The notes: generated from the letters alone by a model not told the origin. A DNA stretch of 38,977 nucleotides from Clostridiales bacterium (GCA_004556345.1 SFHQ01000015.1:1-38977); one strand, 5' to 3'; shown: positions 1-8,061, counted from the first letter of the stretch. Program-made: numbers and translations.

Positions 1-92
1 TTAAGCTTCATGGACAACTTTATTGTCCGTTTTGGTGCTTCGTGTTTCTCTTACATTGTTTAATTTACAAGGTGCACGCCGTTCTCTCAAGG

Positions 93-214
93 CTTTTGTA
101 GTTTAGCACAACTTCGAGCTGTTGTCAAGAACTTTTTTCATTTCTTTTTACCAGCCCGTCGCCTCTCGTTCGCGACAGCTTGGTTATAATAACACCCCTA
201 TAGGGATTTGTCAA
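93..214 (-). promoter_or_regulatory. Tandem strong promoters, probably of an rRNA operon
   Basis: Two sigma-A promoters read leftward out of the window. P1 has TTGACA at 209-214, a 17-base spacer and TATTAT at 186-191. P2 has TTGACA at 123-128, a 17-base spacer and TAAACT at 100-105. Each -35 has an A-rich tract upstream (on the minus strand) like an UP element. About 90 bases of non-coding leader run to the window edge. Tandem UP-element promoters with a long untranslated leader are usual for rrn operons in Firmicutes. The 16S gene itself is outside the window, so that part is inference. Confidence 0.6.
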
Positions 215-289
215 GCACTTTTTTCAAGTTTTTTCGATTTTTTTGAAATTCTTTGCTTTGGGGGCAGATTTCCCCTTTTGTGGGGCAGC

Positions 290-694
290 TCAGCTCTTCT
301 CCTCAAAGGTCGCTCCACATTGGCGGCAGGTCACTTTAATCTTCCCCTTTCCCCTGGGCACACGCAGCTTCACGCCGCAGGAAGGGCACTTGAAGATCTT
401 ATACTCTTTGCGCTGCTCCATCTTCGCCCACCAGCCGCAACCGTTGTGCCGCCCGCGGAACAGGCTCAGAAAGCGCTGGTTCTCCATGCGCCGCCGCTCC
501 ACATTCACGGACAAGGCCCGCACCACGCAGAAGGCCGCCGCCAGCAGGCAGACATACCGCAGCAAATACGCCAGGATACGAATGGTCACCCACCGGTACC
601 CGACCCAGCAGACCACCGCCGCGATCAGCAGCGCGATGTTCAGCTGGTCGATGCCATTGCGCCCGATAAATAAGCGATCAATCTTTTCTCGCAT
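290..694 (-). CDS. Small membrane protein with C-terminal zinc ribbon
   Basis: A 134-residue protein that I do not recognise as a named family. Two hydrophobic segments (about residues 15-33 and 38-62) are followed by a basic linker and a C-terminal zinc ribbon with CPSC and CRQC cysteine pairs, so it is probably a membrane-anchored zinc-finger protein. I chose the ATG at 694. A TTG at 718 would add eight residues but has no better ribosome site. A promoter (TTGACA at 790-795, 16-base spacer, TATCTT at 768-773) lies about 75 bases upstream. The gene lies just upstream of the probable rRNA promoters and reads toward them. Its function is unknown. Confidence 0.6.
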   Translation of the reverse strand: MREKIDRLFIGRNGIDQLNIALLIAAVVCWVGYRWVTIRILAYLLRYVCLLAAAFCVVRALSVNVERRRMENQRFLSLFRGRHNGCGWWAKMEQRKEYKIFKCPSCGVKLRVPRGKGKIKVTCRQCGATFEEKS

Positions 695-767
695 CGTCAC
701 TTCGCCTCTTATGCTCAAAATCTTAAACTATGCAAAAAAGAAGTATGCAAATAGAATACCGTATATT

Positions 768-795
768 AAGATACTGAATTCCCGGCGTTTGTCAA
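768..795 (-). promoter_or_regulatory. Promoter of the zinc-ribbon protein gene
   Basis: TTGACA at 790-795, 16-base spacer, TATCTT at 768-773. Confidence 0.45.
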
Positions 796-833
796 TGGAT
801 TTCGCAGAATGTTAACAAAAAGATTACAAGGAT

Positions 834-876
834 GACAAAAAAGAAAAAGCCACCGTGCCCAAAAAGACACGGTGGC
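834..876 (-). terminator. Rho-independent terminator of the CoA-transferase gene
   Basis: A perfect 9-bp stem (849-857 with 868-876, loop of 10) is followed on the minus strand by a T-rich run (847 down to 834). It lies 45 bases after the CoA-transferase stop. Confidence 0.85.
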
Positions 877-920
877 CAGAAAAGACAGATATAGTATCTC
901 TGTATAGTAACCCCGCAGGA

Positions 921-2330
921 TTAGAAATACATATACTTGTTGGCTTCCTTACGCAGCTCGGCGCGGAAGTCGGGGTGAGCAACAGCGATCAGGTTCTCCA
1001 CGCGCTGCTTCACGGTGCGCTGACGCAGCTTAGCCACACCGTACTCGGTGATGACCATGTCGGTCAGGTTACGGGACACGGACACGATGGAGCCGGGATC
1101 CAGGATGGGAGCGATACGGGACACAGTGCCCTTCTTGGCGGTAGAGATCTGGCACAGCATAGCGCGGCCGCCGCGGGAGTGGTAGGCACCGTAAGCATAG
1201 TCGGTAGCGCCGCCGGTACCGGAGAACTGGATGTGGCCCAGAGCCTCAGCAGCCACCTGGCCGGTCAGGTCGATCTGCAGAGCAGCGTTGATGGAGACCA
1301 TGTTGTCCTGCTGTGCGATGACCATGGGGTCGTTGGTGTAACGGCCACGACGCATCATGATGCGGGGGTGGTTGTTGACATAGTTGTAGGTGAAGTTGTC
1401 AGCGATGATGAAGGCACCGACGGACCAGCCCTTGTCCAGGTTCTTGTAGCGGTTGGTGACAACGCCGTTCTGGATCATGTGAGCCATGGAAGCACCGATC
1501 TGCTCGGTGTGGATGCCCAGGTCATGACGGTTCATCAGCTCAAAGCCGATAGCGTTGGGGATGCCGCCGAAGCCCAGCTGGATGCAGTCGCCGTCGTGAA
1601 CCATCTCAGCAGCATACTGAGCGATGGTCTTCTCAGCCTCGCCGATGGGGGGATCCTGCAGCTCGTACAGGGACAGGTCGGACTCGATGATCACGTCAGC
1701 CATAGCAACGGGCAGAGCGCAGTCGCCGGGCAGATGAGGAATGGCGGGGTTGACCTCGAAGATGATCTTATCAGCAGAGTAGAAGGACTCCATCTCCCAC
1801 TGCAGGTCGCAGGAGACGCAGCAGTAGCCGTGCTCGTCCATGGTGGACACGCCGACAACGACCACGTTGGGGCGCTTGGAGCGGTGCAGCTCCTGGCCAT
1901 AGTTGTGCAGGTTCACAGGGAAGTAGGTGGACATGCCGGAGGGATGGATCTTCCGGAAGTTGCCGTCATAGAAGAAGGTCTGATGATGGAACTTGTCCTT
2001 CAGCTCGGTGTTGGTGTGGATCTGATACTCAGAGCCCCAACGATGCACGCAGGACCACAGCTCGACGGGGTTCTTGGGGTCGATGCGGTCAGCAATGCGG
2101 TGCAGGTTCCGCAGGAACAGACGGGGCTCGCAGCCATGGATGGAGTTGACGATGCAATCGCCGCTCTCGATCAGGGCCAGGGCGTCGTCCACGGTGCCCA
2201 GCTTGCTCTTATAGATCTCCTCGTGGGTCATGCCGGCATAGGCATTGTTCAGATACTCCTCATGCTTCTTGTGCTTCTTCAGCATTACATCAGGAATGTA
2301 GCGCTCATAGTTCTCGTGCTGCTCGTACAT
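921..2330 (-). CDS. Family I CoA-transferase (acetyl-CoA hydrolase/transferase family)
   Basis: 469 residues, cytoplasmic. It moves CoA between an acyl-CoA and a carboxylic acid such as acetate. The closest named families are 4-hydroxybutyrate CoA-transferase and butyryl-CoA:acetate CoA-transferase. Visible landmarks are the glycine loop GFGGIPNA, the segment GIHTE whose glutamate fits the position of the catalytic residue that forms the CoA thioester, and a C-terminal GTGGATDY loop. It has about 50 residues more at the N-terminus than typical butyryl-CoA:acetate transferases. The ATG at 2330 follows AGGAGG by 9 bases; an upstream in-frame start would read through the leader. It is a single gene with its own promoter and terminator, divergent from the thioesterase. 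The exact acid substrate cannot be read from sequence. Confidence 0.88.
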   Translation of the reverse strand: MYEQHENYERYIPDVMLKKHKKHEEYLNNAYAGMTHEEIYKSKLGTVDDALALIESGDCIVNSIHGCEPRLFLRNLHRIADRIDPKNPVELWSCVHRWGSEYQIHTNTELKDKFHHQTFFYDGNFRKIHPSGMSTYFPVNLHNYGQELHRSKRPNVVVVGVSTMDEHGYCCVSCDLQWEMESFYSADKIIFEVNPAIPHLPGDCALPVAMADVIIESDLSLYELQDPPIGEAEKTIAQYAAEMVHDGDCIQLGFGGIPNAIGFELMNRHDLGIHTEQIGASMAHMIQNGVVTNRYKNLDKGWSVGAFIIADNFTYNYVNNHPRIMMRRGRYTNDPMVIAQQDNMVSINAALQIDLTGQVAAEALGHIQFSGTGGATDYAYGAYHSRGGRAMLCQISTAKKGTVSRIAPILDPGSIVSVSRNLTDMVITEYGVAKLRQRTVKQRVENLIAVAHPDFRAELRKEANKYMYF

Positions 2331-2390
2331 TGGATGAGTCCTCCTGTCAAAAATATACAGTCTTGTGCCAAGCACAAATTTACTTTCCTA

Positions 2391-2419
2391 TGCTAACCTA
2401 CCTGTCGCCAAAAGTCAAG
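2391..2419 (-). promoter_or_regulatory. Promoter of the CoA-transferase gene
   Basis: TTGACT at 2414-2419, 17-base spacer, TAGCAT at 2391-2396. The leader contains a short perfect hairpin (TTGTGC, 3-base loop, GCACAA) at about 2374-2388. Confidence 0.6.
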
Positions 2420-2545
2420 ATAGACATAATGCGGTAGTTTGAACAAAATTATCCGTCGACCTTTGGCCTTTTTGACGCAATCTTCTGGAAAACTTGCAGA
2501 ACAGGCCCTTTTTTCGAGATTTTCCTTTCCCTTGCCTCGGTTTTC

Positions 2546-2554
2546 TGATACAAT
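2546..2554 (+). promoter_or_regulatory. Possible extended -10 promoter of the thioesterase gene
   Basis: TGATACAAT fits an extended -10 element about 100 bases before the start codon. No clear -35 is seen. Confidence 0.35.
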
Positions 2555-2651
2555 TGGCCCAAATGAGAGCCGTTTTTGGCTTTGGAAACTGACGCATTTC
2601 CCCAACGAGTTTCCGCTGACAGATATTACTCCAAAGGAGGATACATTACCT

Positions 2652-3041
2652 ATGTTACAGCCTGGAATTTCCGCCGAAGTCAAGTTCGTCGTGACCGACG
2701 AGCTCACCGCCAAGACCGTGGGCAGCGGCACCCTGGACGTGTTGGCCACCCCCGTGATGATCGCCCGCCTGGAGCAGGCCGCCTGGACGTCCGTCGCCCC
2801 CTACCTGGCCGAGGGCGAGGGCACCGTGGGCACCCTGATGAACGCCAAGCACCTCAGCCCCACCCCCGTGGGCCTGGAGGTCACCTGCCGCGCCGAGTTG
2901 ACCGAGGTGGACGGCCGCCGCCTGGTCTTCAAGGTCACCGCAAAGGATGCCCGCGGCCCCATCGGCGAAGGCACCCACGAACGCGCCATCATCCAAAACG
3001 AGCGCTTTGTCACCAAGGCCTATAAGAAGCTGGAGGGTTAA
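2652..3041 (+). CDS. FlK-like acyl-CoA thioesterase (hotdog fold)
   Basis: 129 residues, usual length for single hotdog thioesterases. The arrangement resembles the fluoroacetyl-CoA thioesterase FlK group: a Glu-rich stretch before TVGTLMNAKHLSPTPVG, with the conserved histidine in AKHL and an acidic/Thr segment before it. The family hydrolyses small acyl-CoAs or acts as a housekeeping acyl-CoA thioesterase; most genomic members are not fluoroacetate enzymes. The ATG at 2652 follows AAAGGAGG with 11 bases between. An open frame extends upstream to 2439 but has no ribosome site. It is divergent from the CoA-transferase, so both may act on short-chain acyl-CoA pools (inference). Confidence 0.78.
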   Translation: MLQPGISAEVKFVVTDELTAKTVGSGTLDVLATPVMIARLEQAAWTSVAPYLAEGEGTVGTLMNAKHLSPTPVGLEVTCRAELTEVDGRRLVFKVTAKDARGPIGEGTHERAIIQNERFVTKAYKKLEG

Positions 3042-3110
3042 CCAGAAAAGCCATTCCTGAAACCTCTGTGAGTCAGTAGAAGGCTTCTCCCCTCCCCCGA
3101 ACGCGCCAAA

Positions 3111-3149
3111 GGCGTCTCCCACAAAAAACCGTTGGGAGACGCCTTTTTT
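3111..3149 (+). terminator. Rho-independent terminator of the thioesterase gene
   Basis: Perfect 11-bp stem (3111-3121 with 3133-3143) followed by six T. Confidence 0.92.
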
Positions 3150-3215
3150 CTTGTTATTTCTCTGGAAGTTTTTGGTAGATTAAGGACAGAAGCTTGCAGG
3201 CCTCGCAGAAAAGTC

Positions 3216-3244
3216 TTGCTTTTTGTTCACAATTCGGTTACAAT
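3216..3244 (+). promoter_or_regulatory. Promoter of the SleB-like gene
   Basis: TTGCTT at 3216-3221, 17-base spacer, TACAAT at 3239-3244. Confidence 0.5.
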
Positions 3245-3285
3245 GTAGTAACAATCGGAAACATTTAGAAACAGGAGAACTGCTT

Positions 3286-4227
3286 ATGAAGACCCAACTG
3301 CCCAGCGCGATCATCTTATGTGCGCTCTTGCTGGTCCTCTCCCTCCACGCCTTCGCGGCGGGAAACCAGACCACCCATGTCTCTTCCTCTGGCACATCCC
3401 ACGGAGCTTCCAACGCCAGCGCCCTGCTGGCCAACGCCCTCGGCACCCGGTACACGGGCTATACCATCACGATCCAACCCACCGCCGTCGGAGAAGCTGC
3501 GCCGACCGCTGCCCTGCTCTCCGACGCTTCCTCCCGGACCTGTTCCGCCGGAACGATGGCCGTGGAGGGTGAGACCTATCTCGCTGCCGCACCGGTCCTG
3601 CGGGCGCTGTACCCCGGCCTGGCCGTGACGGAGCAGGCCGACACTCTCTCCGCCCAAGGAGACGACCTGCACCTGGAAGCTCTGGCGGGCGAGGCCTACT
3701 TCACCGTGAATGACCGCTGTTTCTATGTCCCCCGCTTCGTCCAAGCCGCGGAGGGTCAAGTCTACTTACCGCTGGATACGTTTGCAGAGGCCCTGGGCTG
3801 CACCCCGTCCACGGACCCCACCACCGGTGACCTGCGCCTCTCCCAGACCGGCGCCCCCGCCACCGCACCCGTCTATCCGGAAGAGGACCTGTACTGGCTC
3901 TCCCGCGCCATCTACTCTGAGTCCGGCAACCAGCCCATGGCGGGCCGCATCGCCGTCGGGACCGTCATCCTCAACCGGGTGGCCGACCCCGCCTTCCCCG
4001 ACACGATCAAGGACGTGGTCTTTGCTCCCCGCCAGTTCTCCCCGGTGGCCAACGGGACCATCTACCACGACCCGGACGAGCGCAGCGTCGTGGCGGCCAA
4101 GCTCTGCCTCGACGGCGTGCGGGAAGCCGAGCCCTGCCTCTATTTTAATGTCACCACCATGTACTCCTGGGCCGACCGCAGCCGGACGTATTACTGCACC
4201 ATCGGCGGTCACAATTTCTATCTGTAA
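3286..4227 (+). CDS. Secreted cell-wall hydrolase, SleB-like, with stalk domain
   Basis: 313 residues, exported. Residues 1-24 form a signal peptide (MKTQL, hydrophobic core, AFA-A). Residues about 95-185 resemble the copper-amine-oxidase N-terminal 'stalk' fold common in clostridial wall proteins. Residues about 200-313 form the SleB/CwlJ hydrolase domain (Hydrolase_2): LSRAIYSESGNQP carries the catalytic Glu, followed by VGTVILNRV, FAPRQFSPV and a terminal aromatic GGHNFYL. The family cuts spore cortex or vegetative peptidoglycan as a lytic transglycosylase. The ATG at 3286 has AGGAG 8 bases upstream. It is a monocistronic gene. It could be a germination enzyme or a vegetative relative; the stalk domain in place of a PG_binding_1 domain leans to the second. 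Confidence 0.85.
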   Translation: MKTQLPSAIILCALLLVLSLHAFAAGNQTTHVSSSGTSHGASNASALLANALGTRYTGYTITIQPTAVGEAAPTAALLSDASSRTCSAGTMAVEGETYLAAAPVLRALYPGLAVTEQADTLSAQGDDLHLEALAGEAYFTVNDRCFYVPRFVQAAEGQVYLPLDTFAEALGCTPSTDPTTGDLRLSQTGAPATAPVYPEEDLYWLSRAIYSESGNQPMAGRIAVGTVILNRVADPAFPDTIKDVVFAPRQFSPVANGTIYHDPDERSVVAAKLCLDGVREAEPCLYFNVTTMYSWADRSRTYYCTIGGHNFYL

Positions 4228-4286
4228 CAGAAGTACCTCCCGTCCTCGTCCGCCCCTCTGCTTCCCTTTCCCAGAGGGCGGGAAAA

Positions 4287-4310
4287 CTTTTTTGAATTTT
4301 TTCAAAAAAG
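4287..4310. terminator. AT-only inverted repeat between the SleB-like gene and tRNA-Ser
   Basis: CTTTTTTGAA, TTTT, TTCAAAAAAG: perfect 10-bp arms. It is a weak terminator or an UP-like element for the tRNA promoter just downstream. Confidence 0.4.
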
Positions 4311-4313
4311 GGC

Positions 4314-4341
4314 TTGACTTCTGGCAAAAACCTGCTATAAT
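4314..4341 (+). promoter_or_regulatory. Promoter of tRNA-Ser
   Basis: TTGACT at 4314-4319, 16-base spacer, perfect TATAAT at 4336-4341, about 68 bases before the tRNA. Confidence 0.75.
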
Positions 4342-4409
4342 TCTCATTGTTGCTTGTCCCGCACGAGCCACGCAAAACAAAACAGCACTACGAAACGTAG
4401 AGCAAACAC

Positions 4410-4502
4410 GGAGAAGTCGCGTAGTTTGGTCGAGCGCGCACGATTGGAAATCGTGTAGGCCCCAAAAGGGTCTCGAGGGTTCGAATCCCTCCTTCTCCGC
4501 CA
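4410..4502 (+). tRNA. tRNA-Ser(GGA)
   Basis: Class II tRNA with a long variable arm. The acceptor GGAGAAG pairs with CTTCTCC, discriminator G, and CCA is encoded (4500-4502). The anticodon stem CACGA/TCGTG encloses TTGGAAA, so the anticodon GGA is at 4446-4448. GGTTCGAATCC forms the T arm. Confidence 0.96.
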
Positions 4503-4510
4503 CTTTTTGA

Positions 4511-4544
4511 AACCCTCGAACTTCGGTTCGAGGGTTTTTCTTTT
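4511..4544 (+). terminator. Terminator of tRNA-Ser
   Basis: 11-bp perfect stem (4511-4521 with 4526-4536), TTCG tetraloop, then TTTCTTTT. Confidence 0.92.
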
Positions 4545-4591
4545 CCCCTTCTCGATCCCGTATTCATTTCGCTTCCCGTTTCTGGTTGCGA

Positions 4592-4624
4592 TAAAAAAAT
4601 CCTGAAGCCGTAAGGCTTCAGGAT
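4592..4624 (-). terminator. Terminator of the tRNA-Met-Glu-Val operon
   Basis: 11-bp perfect stem (4599-4609 with 4614-4624), 4-base loop, and a run of seven T on the minus strand (4598-4592). Confidence 0.92.
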
Positions 4625-4626
4625 TT

Positions 4627-4702
4627 TGGTGGAGACAACAGAACTCGAATCTGTGACCTCTCGCGTGTGAGGCGAGCGCTCTACCAGCTGAGCTATGCCT
4701 CC
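4627..4702 (-). tRNA. tRNA-Val(CAC)
   Basis: The acceptor GGAGGCA pairs with TGTCTCC, discriminator A and encoded CCA. The anticodon stem CTCGC/GCGAG encloses CTCACAC, giving anticodon CAC. Last gene of a three-tRNA operon. Confidence 0.95.
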
Positions 4703-4705
4703 ATG

Positions 4706-4780
4706 TGGTGACCCGTACGGGACTCGAACCCGTGTTACCGCCGTGAAAGGGCGGTGTCTTAACCGCTTGACCAACGGGCC
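4706..4780 (-). tRNA. tRNA-Glu(TTC)
   Basis: The acceptor GGCCCGT pairs with ACGGGTC, discriminator A and encoded CCA. The anticodon stem CCGCC/GGCGG encloses CTTTCAC, giving anticodon TTC. Middle gene of the operon. Confidence 0.95.
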
Positions 4781-4818
4781 GGAAAAGAGACCTTGGGAGG
4801 TCGCCCTCCCAAGGTCAG

Positions 4819-4895
4819 TGGTAGCGGCAACTGGATTTGAACCAGTGACACTTCGGGTATGAACCGAATGCTCTAGCCAACTGAGCTATGCCGCC
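4819..4895 (-). tRNA. tRNA-Met(CAT), elongator type
   Basis: The acceptor GGCGGCA pairs with TGCCGCT (first pair G-T), discriminator A and encoded CCA. The anticodon stem TTCGG/CCGAA encloses TTCATAC, giving anticodon CAT. It lacks the three G-C pairs of the initiator anticodon stem, so elongator Met is preferred; a tRNA-Ile2 needing lysidine is not fully excluded. Confidence 0.9.
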
Positions 4896-4925
4896 GTGTC
4901 CGACCGTCCGTAGCGAACGATGCTT

Positions 4926-4954
4926 AGTATATCGGACAAAGTCGGATTTGTCAA
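4926..4954 (-). promoter_or_regulatory. Promoter of the tRNA-Met-Glu-Val operon
   Basis: TTGACA at 4949-4954, 17-base spacer, TATACT at 4926-4931. Confidence 0.85.
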
Positions 4955-4964
4955 CACCTTTTTT

Positions 4965-6215
4965 TCATTTTTTTTGGAAATTTAAGTGCTTTTCTATTTT
5001 ATCAATTCCGGTCACCAAATTCACCAGGGTTTCCGTCATTTTCTCCAAGGACTCCACGGGGATATACTCATAGACCCCATGGAAGTGGTAGCCGCCGGTG
5101 GAGAGATTCGGGCAGGGCAGGCCCAGAAAACTCAGCCGCGCCCCGTCCGTGCCGCCCCGGATGGGCACGTCCACCGGCTCCACCCCCGCCTGACGGAAGG
5201 CTGCTCTGGCCCAGTCCAGCAGCTCCGGGTGGGGCAGGATCTTTTCCTTCATGTTGTAATAGGAATCCGTGAGGCGGACCTCGACGCTCATGGGGCCGTA
5301 CTTTCCGTTCAGGTAATCCCCGATGCGCTGCATCGTCTGCTTGCGGGCCTCGAAGCTGTCCCAGTCGTGGTCCCGGAGGATCCAGCTGAGCTTGGCCTCG
5401 CTCTCGTCCCCCTCCATGCCACAGAGGTGGTAGAAGCCCTCGTAGCCCTCGGTGTGGGCGGGGCTTTCCGCCGGAGGGACCATGACGATCAGCTCCGCCG
5501 CCATCAAACAGGCGTTCTTCATCTTGTTCTTGGCGTCGCCGGGGTGGATGTTGACCCCGTGGATCACGACCTCGGCGCTGGCGGCGTTGAAATTCTCATA
5601 CTCCAGCGTCCCCAGTGGTCCGCCGTCCACGGTGTAGGCAAAGTCCGCCCCCAGCAGGTCCAGATCAATATAGTCGGCCCCTCGCCCCACTTCCTCGTCG
5701 GGGGTGATGCAGACGGCCACCCGGCCGTGAGACAGCTCCGGGTGCTCTGCCAGGTAGGCCACAGCCGAGACGATCTCCGCCACGCCCGCCTTGTCGTCGG
5801 CCCCCAAGAGCGTCGTGCCGTCCGTCACGATCAGCTCCTTGCCGACCTGGTCGTTTAAGTCCGGGAAGTTGGCCGGCGTCATCACGATGCCCCGCTCGGC
5901 GTTCAGGACCAGATCTCCGCCCTCGTAGCGAACGATCTGCGCCTTCACGTTCTCCCCCGGCACACGGGGCGCGGTGTCCATGTGGGCGATGAGGGCCAGG
6001 ACGGGCAAGTCCTCCTTCCCTGCCGTGGCGGGCAGCCAACCGTAGACCGCACCGTTCTCGGCCAGATGGGCGTGTTCCAGGCCCAGGTCTTGCAATTCCT
6101 GCGCCAGCCGCGCCCCTAATCTCTTCTGCTTGGGGGTGGAGGGGGTCAGAGCAGAGTCCTCGTCGGACTGGGTGTCGTAAGTGATATAGTGTAAGAAGCG
6201 TTCGATTGGTTTCAT
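4965..6215 (-). CDS. pepT: Peptidase T (tripeptide aminopeptidase, M20B)
   Basis: 416 residues, the usual PepT length (about 405-415). It is a cytoplasmic di-zinc aminopeptidase that releases the N-terminal residue of tripeptides. Metal and catalytic motifs are in place: HMDT (about residue 82), GADDKAG (metal Asp), PDEEVGRGAD (catalytic and metal Glu), YTVDGG, the dimerisation domain around HPGDAKNKMKNA, RGGTDGARLSF, and the late STGGYHFHG histidine. It starts at 6215 with a weak AGGCG ribosome site. It is divergent from sfsA with about 140 bases between the start codons; the shared interval holds a tandem TTTAGTGTACCA repeat. Confidence 0.95.
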   Translation of the reverse strand: MKPIERFLHYITYDTQSDEDSALTPSTPKQKRLGARLAQELQDLGLEHAHLAENGAVYGWLPATAGKEDLPVLALIAHMDTAPRVPGENVKAQIVRYEGGDLVLNAERGIVMTPANFPDLNDQVGKELIVTDGTTLLGADDKAGVAEIVSAVAYLAEHPELSHGRVAVCITPDEEVGRGADYIDLDLLGADFAYTVDGGPLGTLEYENFNAASAEVVIHGVNIHPGDAKNKMKNACLMAAELIVMVPPAESPAHTEGYEGFYHLCGMEGDESEAKLSWILRDHDWDSFEARKQTMQRIGDYLNGKYGPMSVEVRLTDSYYNMKEKILPHPELLDWARAAFRQAGVEPVDVPIRGGTDGARLSFLGLPCPNLSTGGYHFHGVYEYIPVESLEKMTETLVNLVTGIDKIEKHLNFQKK

Positions 6216-6238
6216 GGGTTCGCCTGCTTTCTTCTGTC

Positions 6239-6268
6239 TTGACGGTGGGCGGCAGCCTGGGGTATGAT
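6239..6268 (+). promoter_or_regulatory. Promoter of sfsA
   Basis: TTGACG at 6239-6244, 18-base spacer, TATGAT at 6263-6268. Confidence 0.5.
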
Positions 6269-6282
6269 GCCCTTGTCCCTTA

Positions 6283-6306
6283 TTTAGTGTACCATTTAGT
6301 GTACCA
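6283..6306. repeat. Tandem 12-bp repeat in the pepT/sfsA intergenic region
   Basis: Two perfect head-to-tail copies of TTTAGTGTACCA (6283-6294 and 6295-6306) start about 15 bases after the sfsA -10. They could be an operator or a leader element; no known regulator motif is recognised. Confidence 0.7.
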
Positions 6307-6355
6307 CACTGCGCCGTGTTTTTCCATCCAAAAAAAGTTCGACCAGGAGGCTTTT

Positions 6356-7051
6356 ATGCACTACCCCAACGTATCCCCCGCCGTCTTTCTCGCTCGGCCT
6401 AACCGCTTTGTGGCGGAGGTCCTGCTGGACAGCGTGCCCACCACTGTCCATGTAAAAAACACCGGCCGCTGCCGGGAACTGCTGGTCCCCGGGGCGGCGG
6501 TTTGGCTGACCAAGAGCGGGAATCCGAACCGCAAAACGGCCTATGACCTCATCGCCGTTCAGAAGGGAGACCGGCTCATCAACCTGGACGCCCAGGCTCC
6601 CAACCAGGTCTTTTTCGAGTGGGCCAGCGCCGGGCACTTTCTGCCGGACCTGACCCTGCTCAAGCCGGAACAAAAGCACGGCGACTCCCGGTTCGACTTC
6701 TACTGGGAGACTGCCGCCCGGCGGGGCTTCGTGGAAGTCAAGGGCGTGACCCTGGAGCAGGACAACGCCGTCTACTTCCCCGACGCCCCCACGGAACGCG
6801 GGGTGAAGCATCTCCACGGCCTGGCCGCTGCCCAGGCAGAGGGCTATGACTGCACCGTCTGCTTTGTCATCCAAATGGCCCAGGCGGACTTTTTCGCCCC
6901 CAACGAAACAACACACCCCGCCTTCGGGCAGGCCTTGCGAGAGGCCGCCCAGGCGGGGGTGCGGGTGTTGGCGTATTGCTGCGATGTGGCACCGGACCGG
7001 TTAGAAATGGGGCAAGCGGTGGCGGTGAGGTTGAATGTGGGTGGGAGGTAG
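6356..7051 (+). CDS. sfsA: SfsA family DNA-binding/nuclease-fold protein
   Basis: 231 residues, normal for SfsA (sugar fermentation stimulation protein). Hallmarks are RPNRFVAEV near the N-terminus, the OB-like segment VHVKNTGRCRELLVPG, then SRFDFYW and RGFVEVKGVTLEQ, which carries the conserved acidic/Lys site of a restriction-endonuclease-like fold, then AVYFPDAPTERGVKHL. In E. coli it was proposed to stimulate maltose catabolism genes; its biochemical job in Clostridia is not settled. The ATG at 6356 follows AGGAGG by 5 bases. The longer open frame from 6206 lacks support. Confidence 0.93.
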   Translation: MHYPNVSPAVFLARPNRFVAEVLLDSVPTTVHVKNTGRCRELLVPGAAVWLTKSGNPNRKTAYDLIAVQKGDRLINLDAQAPNQVFFEWASAGHFLPDLTLLKPEQKHGDSRFDFYWETAARRGFVEVKGVTLEQDNAVYFPDAPTERGVKHLHGLAAAQAEGYDCTVCFVIQMAQADFFAPNETTHPAFGQALREAAQAGVRVLAYCCDVAPDRLEMGQAVAVRLNVGGR

Positions 7052-7083
7052 TAAGCCACCCCCGTCCCCTGCGAGACCACCCA

Positions 7084-8007
7084 TCAAATCCCTCCGGCTT
7101 CGACGGACTCCATCTTTCTCTGTCCCCGGATCACTTTGATCTTTTCCGTCAGCGTCACGACGATGCCGACCCAGATGATGCAAAACGCGATGAGCTGGTC
7201 CACGTTCAGCGCTTCCTTAAAGTAAATGAGGCCCACCAGGAATTGCAGCGTCGGGTTAATATACATCAGGATGCCCGAAAAATAATACGGGATCTCTTTC
7301 ACGCCCAGGTTAAACAGCAGCAGCGGGACCGACGTCACCACGCCGCAGGCGGGCAGGAGCCAGAAGCTCGCCCCGGCCAGCACCCCCGTTGTCCCCCCGT
7401 GGCCCGCGCACCACCAGGCAGAAAACGCCAGCGCAAAGGGCGTCATGCACAGCGTCTCCATGAACAGGGAGGTCTGGGCCGTGAGCGGGACCCGTTTTTT
7501 CAGCGCCCCGTACACCGTGAAGGGCACGGCAATGGCCAGGGCCAGGATGGGAAACCGCCCCGTGCGCACGGTGAGATAGGCGATGCCCACCCCGGCAATG
7601 AGGAAGGTGGCCGTCTCCGCCTTGCTGGGGCGCTCCCGGAAGGCGATGACCCCCATCAGGCCCACCAGCACCGGCTCGATGAAGTAGCCCATGCTGGCCT
7701 GGAGCACATGGCCGCTGTTCACGGCGTAGATATAGATGCCCCAGTTTAACGTGATGAGCACGCCGCACAGGAAGCAGTTGCTCATCGTCGCGCGGCTGCG
7801 CAGGGCGTCCACAGCCTCTTTCCAGCGGCGGGTCACGAGCAGGTAGGCCGCCATGAACACCAGGGACCAGACGATCCGCTGGGCCAGGATAAAGACGGAG
7901 TTCACCTGCCCCAGAAAGCTCCAGTAGATGGCCAGCAGGCCCCACAGGACGTAACCGCTCGTGACGGTCACAAGGCCCATGGTTTGTTTTTCTTTGTTCT
8001 CTTGCAT
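7084..8007 (-). CDS. rarD: RarD-type EamA (DMT) permease
   Basis: 307 residues, all membrane, about ten helices in two EamA repeats (drug/metabolite transporter superfamily). The N-terminal GYVLWGLLAIYWSFLG, the RIVWSL segment and the FNLGVKEIPYYFSGILMYINPTLQFL signature near the end are typical of RarD. The family includes predicted exporters or chloramphenicol-sensitivity proteins; the substrate is unknown. I start at the ATG at 8007, ahead of which GAGAAGC is a weak ribosome site. The frame stays open to 8070 but that part overlaps the promoter. It is convergent with sfsA. Confidence 0.88.
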   Translation of the reverse strand: MQENKEKQTMGLVTVTSGYVLWGLLAIYWSFLGQVNSVFILAQRIVWSLVFMAAYLLVTRRWKEAVDALRSRATMSNCFLCGVLITLNWGIYIYAVNSGHVLQASMGYFIEPVLVGLMGVIAFRERPSKAETATFLIAGVGIAYLTVRTGRFPILALAIAVPFTVYGALKKRVPLTAQTSLFMETLCMTPFALAFSAWWCAGHGGTTGVLAGASFWLLPACGVVTSVPLLLFNLGVKEIPYYFSGILMYINPTLQFLVGLIYFKEALNVDQLIAFCIIWVGIVVTLTEKIKVIRGQRKMESVEAGGI

Positions 8008-8030
8008 GCTTCTCACACTCTCTCTTTTGT

Positions 8031-8061
8031 GGTATACTGGCCCCATCTTCTCTCTCGTCAA
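8031..8061 (-). promoter_or_regulatory. Possible promoter of rarD
   Basis: TTGACG at 8056-8061 and TATACC at 8031-8036 with a long 19-base spacer. Confidence 0.35.

Noticed and set aside
2374..2388. Rex-type redox operator ahead of the CoA-transferase
   Set aside because: TTGTGC-N3-GCACAA is 15 bp; Rex sites are TTGTGA-N6-TCACAA (18 bp), so spacing and inner bases do not fit.
855..2396. 513-residue open frame on the plus strand
   Set aside because: Antisense shadow of the CoA-transferase, rich in Val/Gly/His repeats with no ribosome site or domain.
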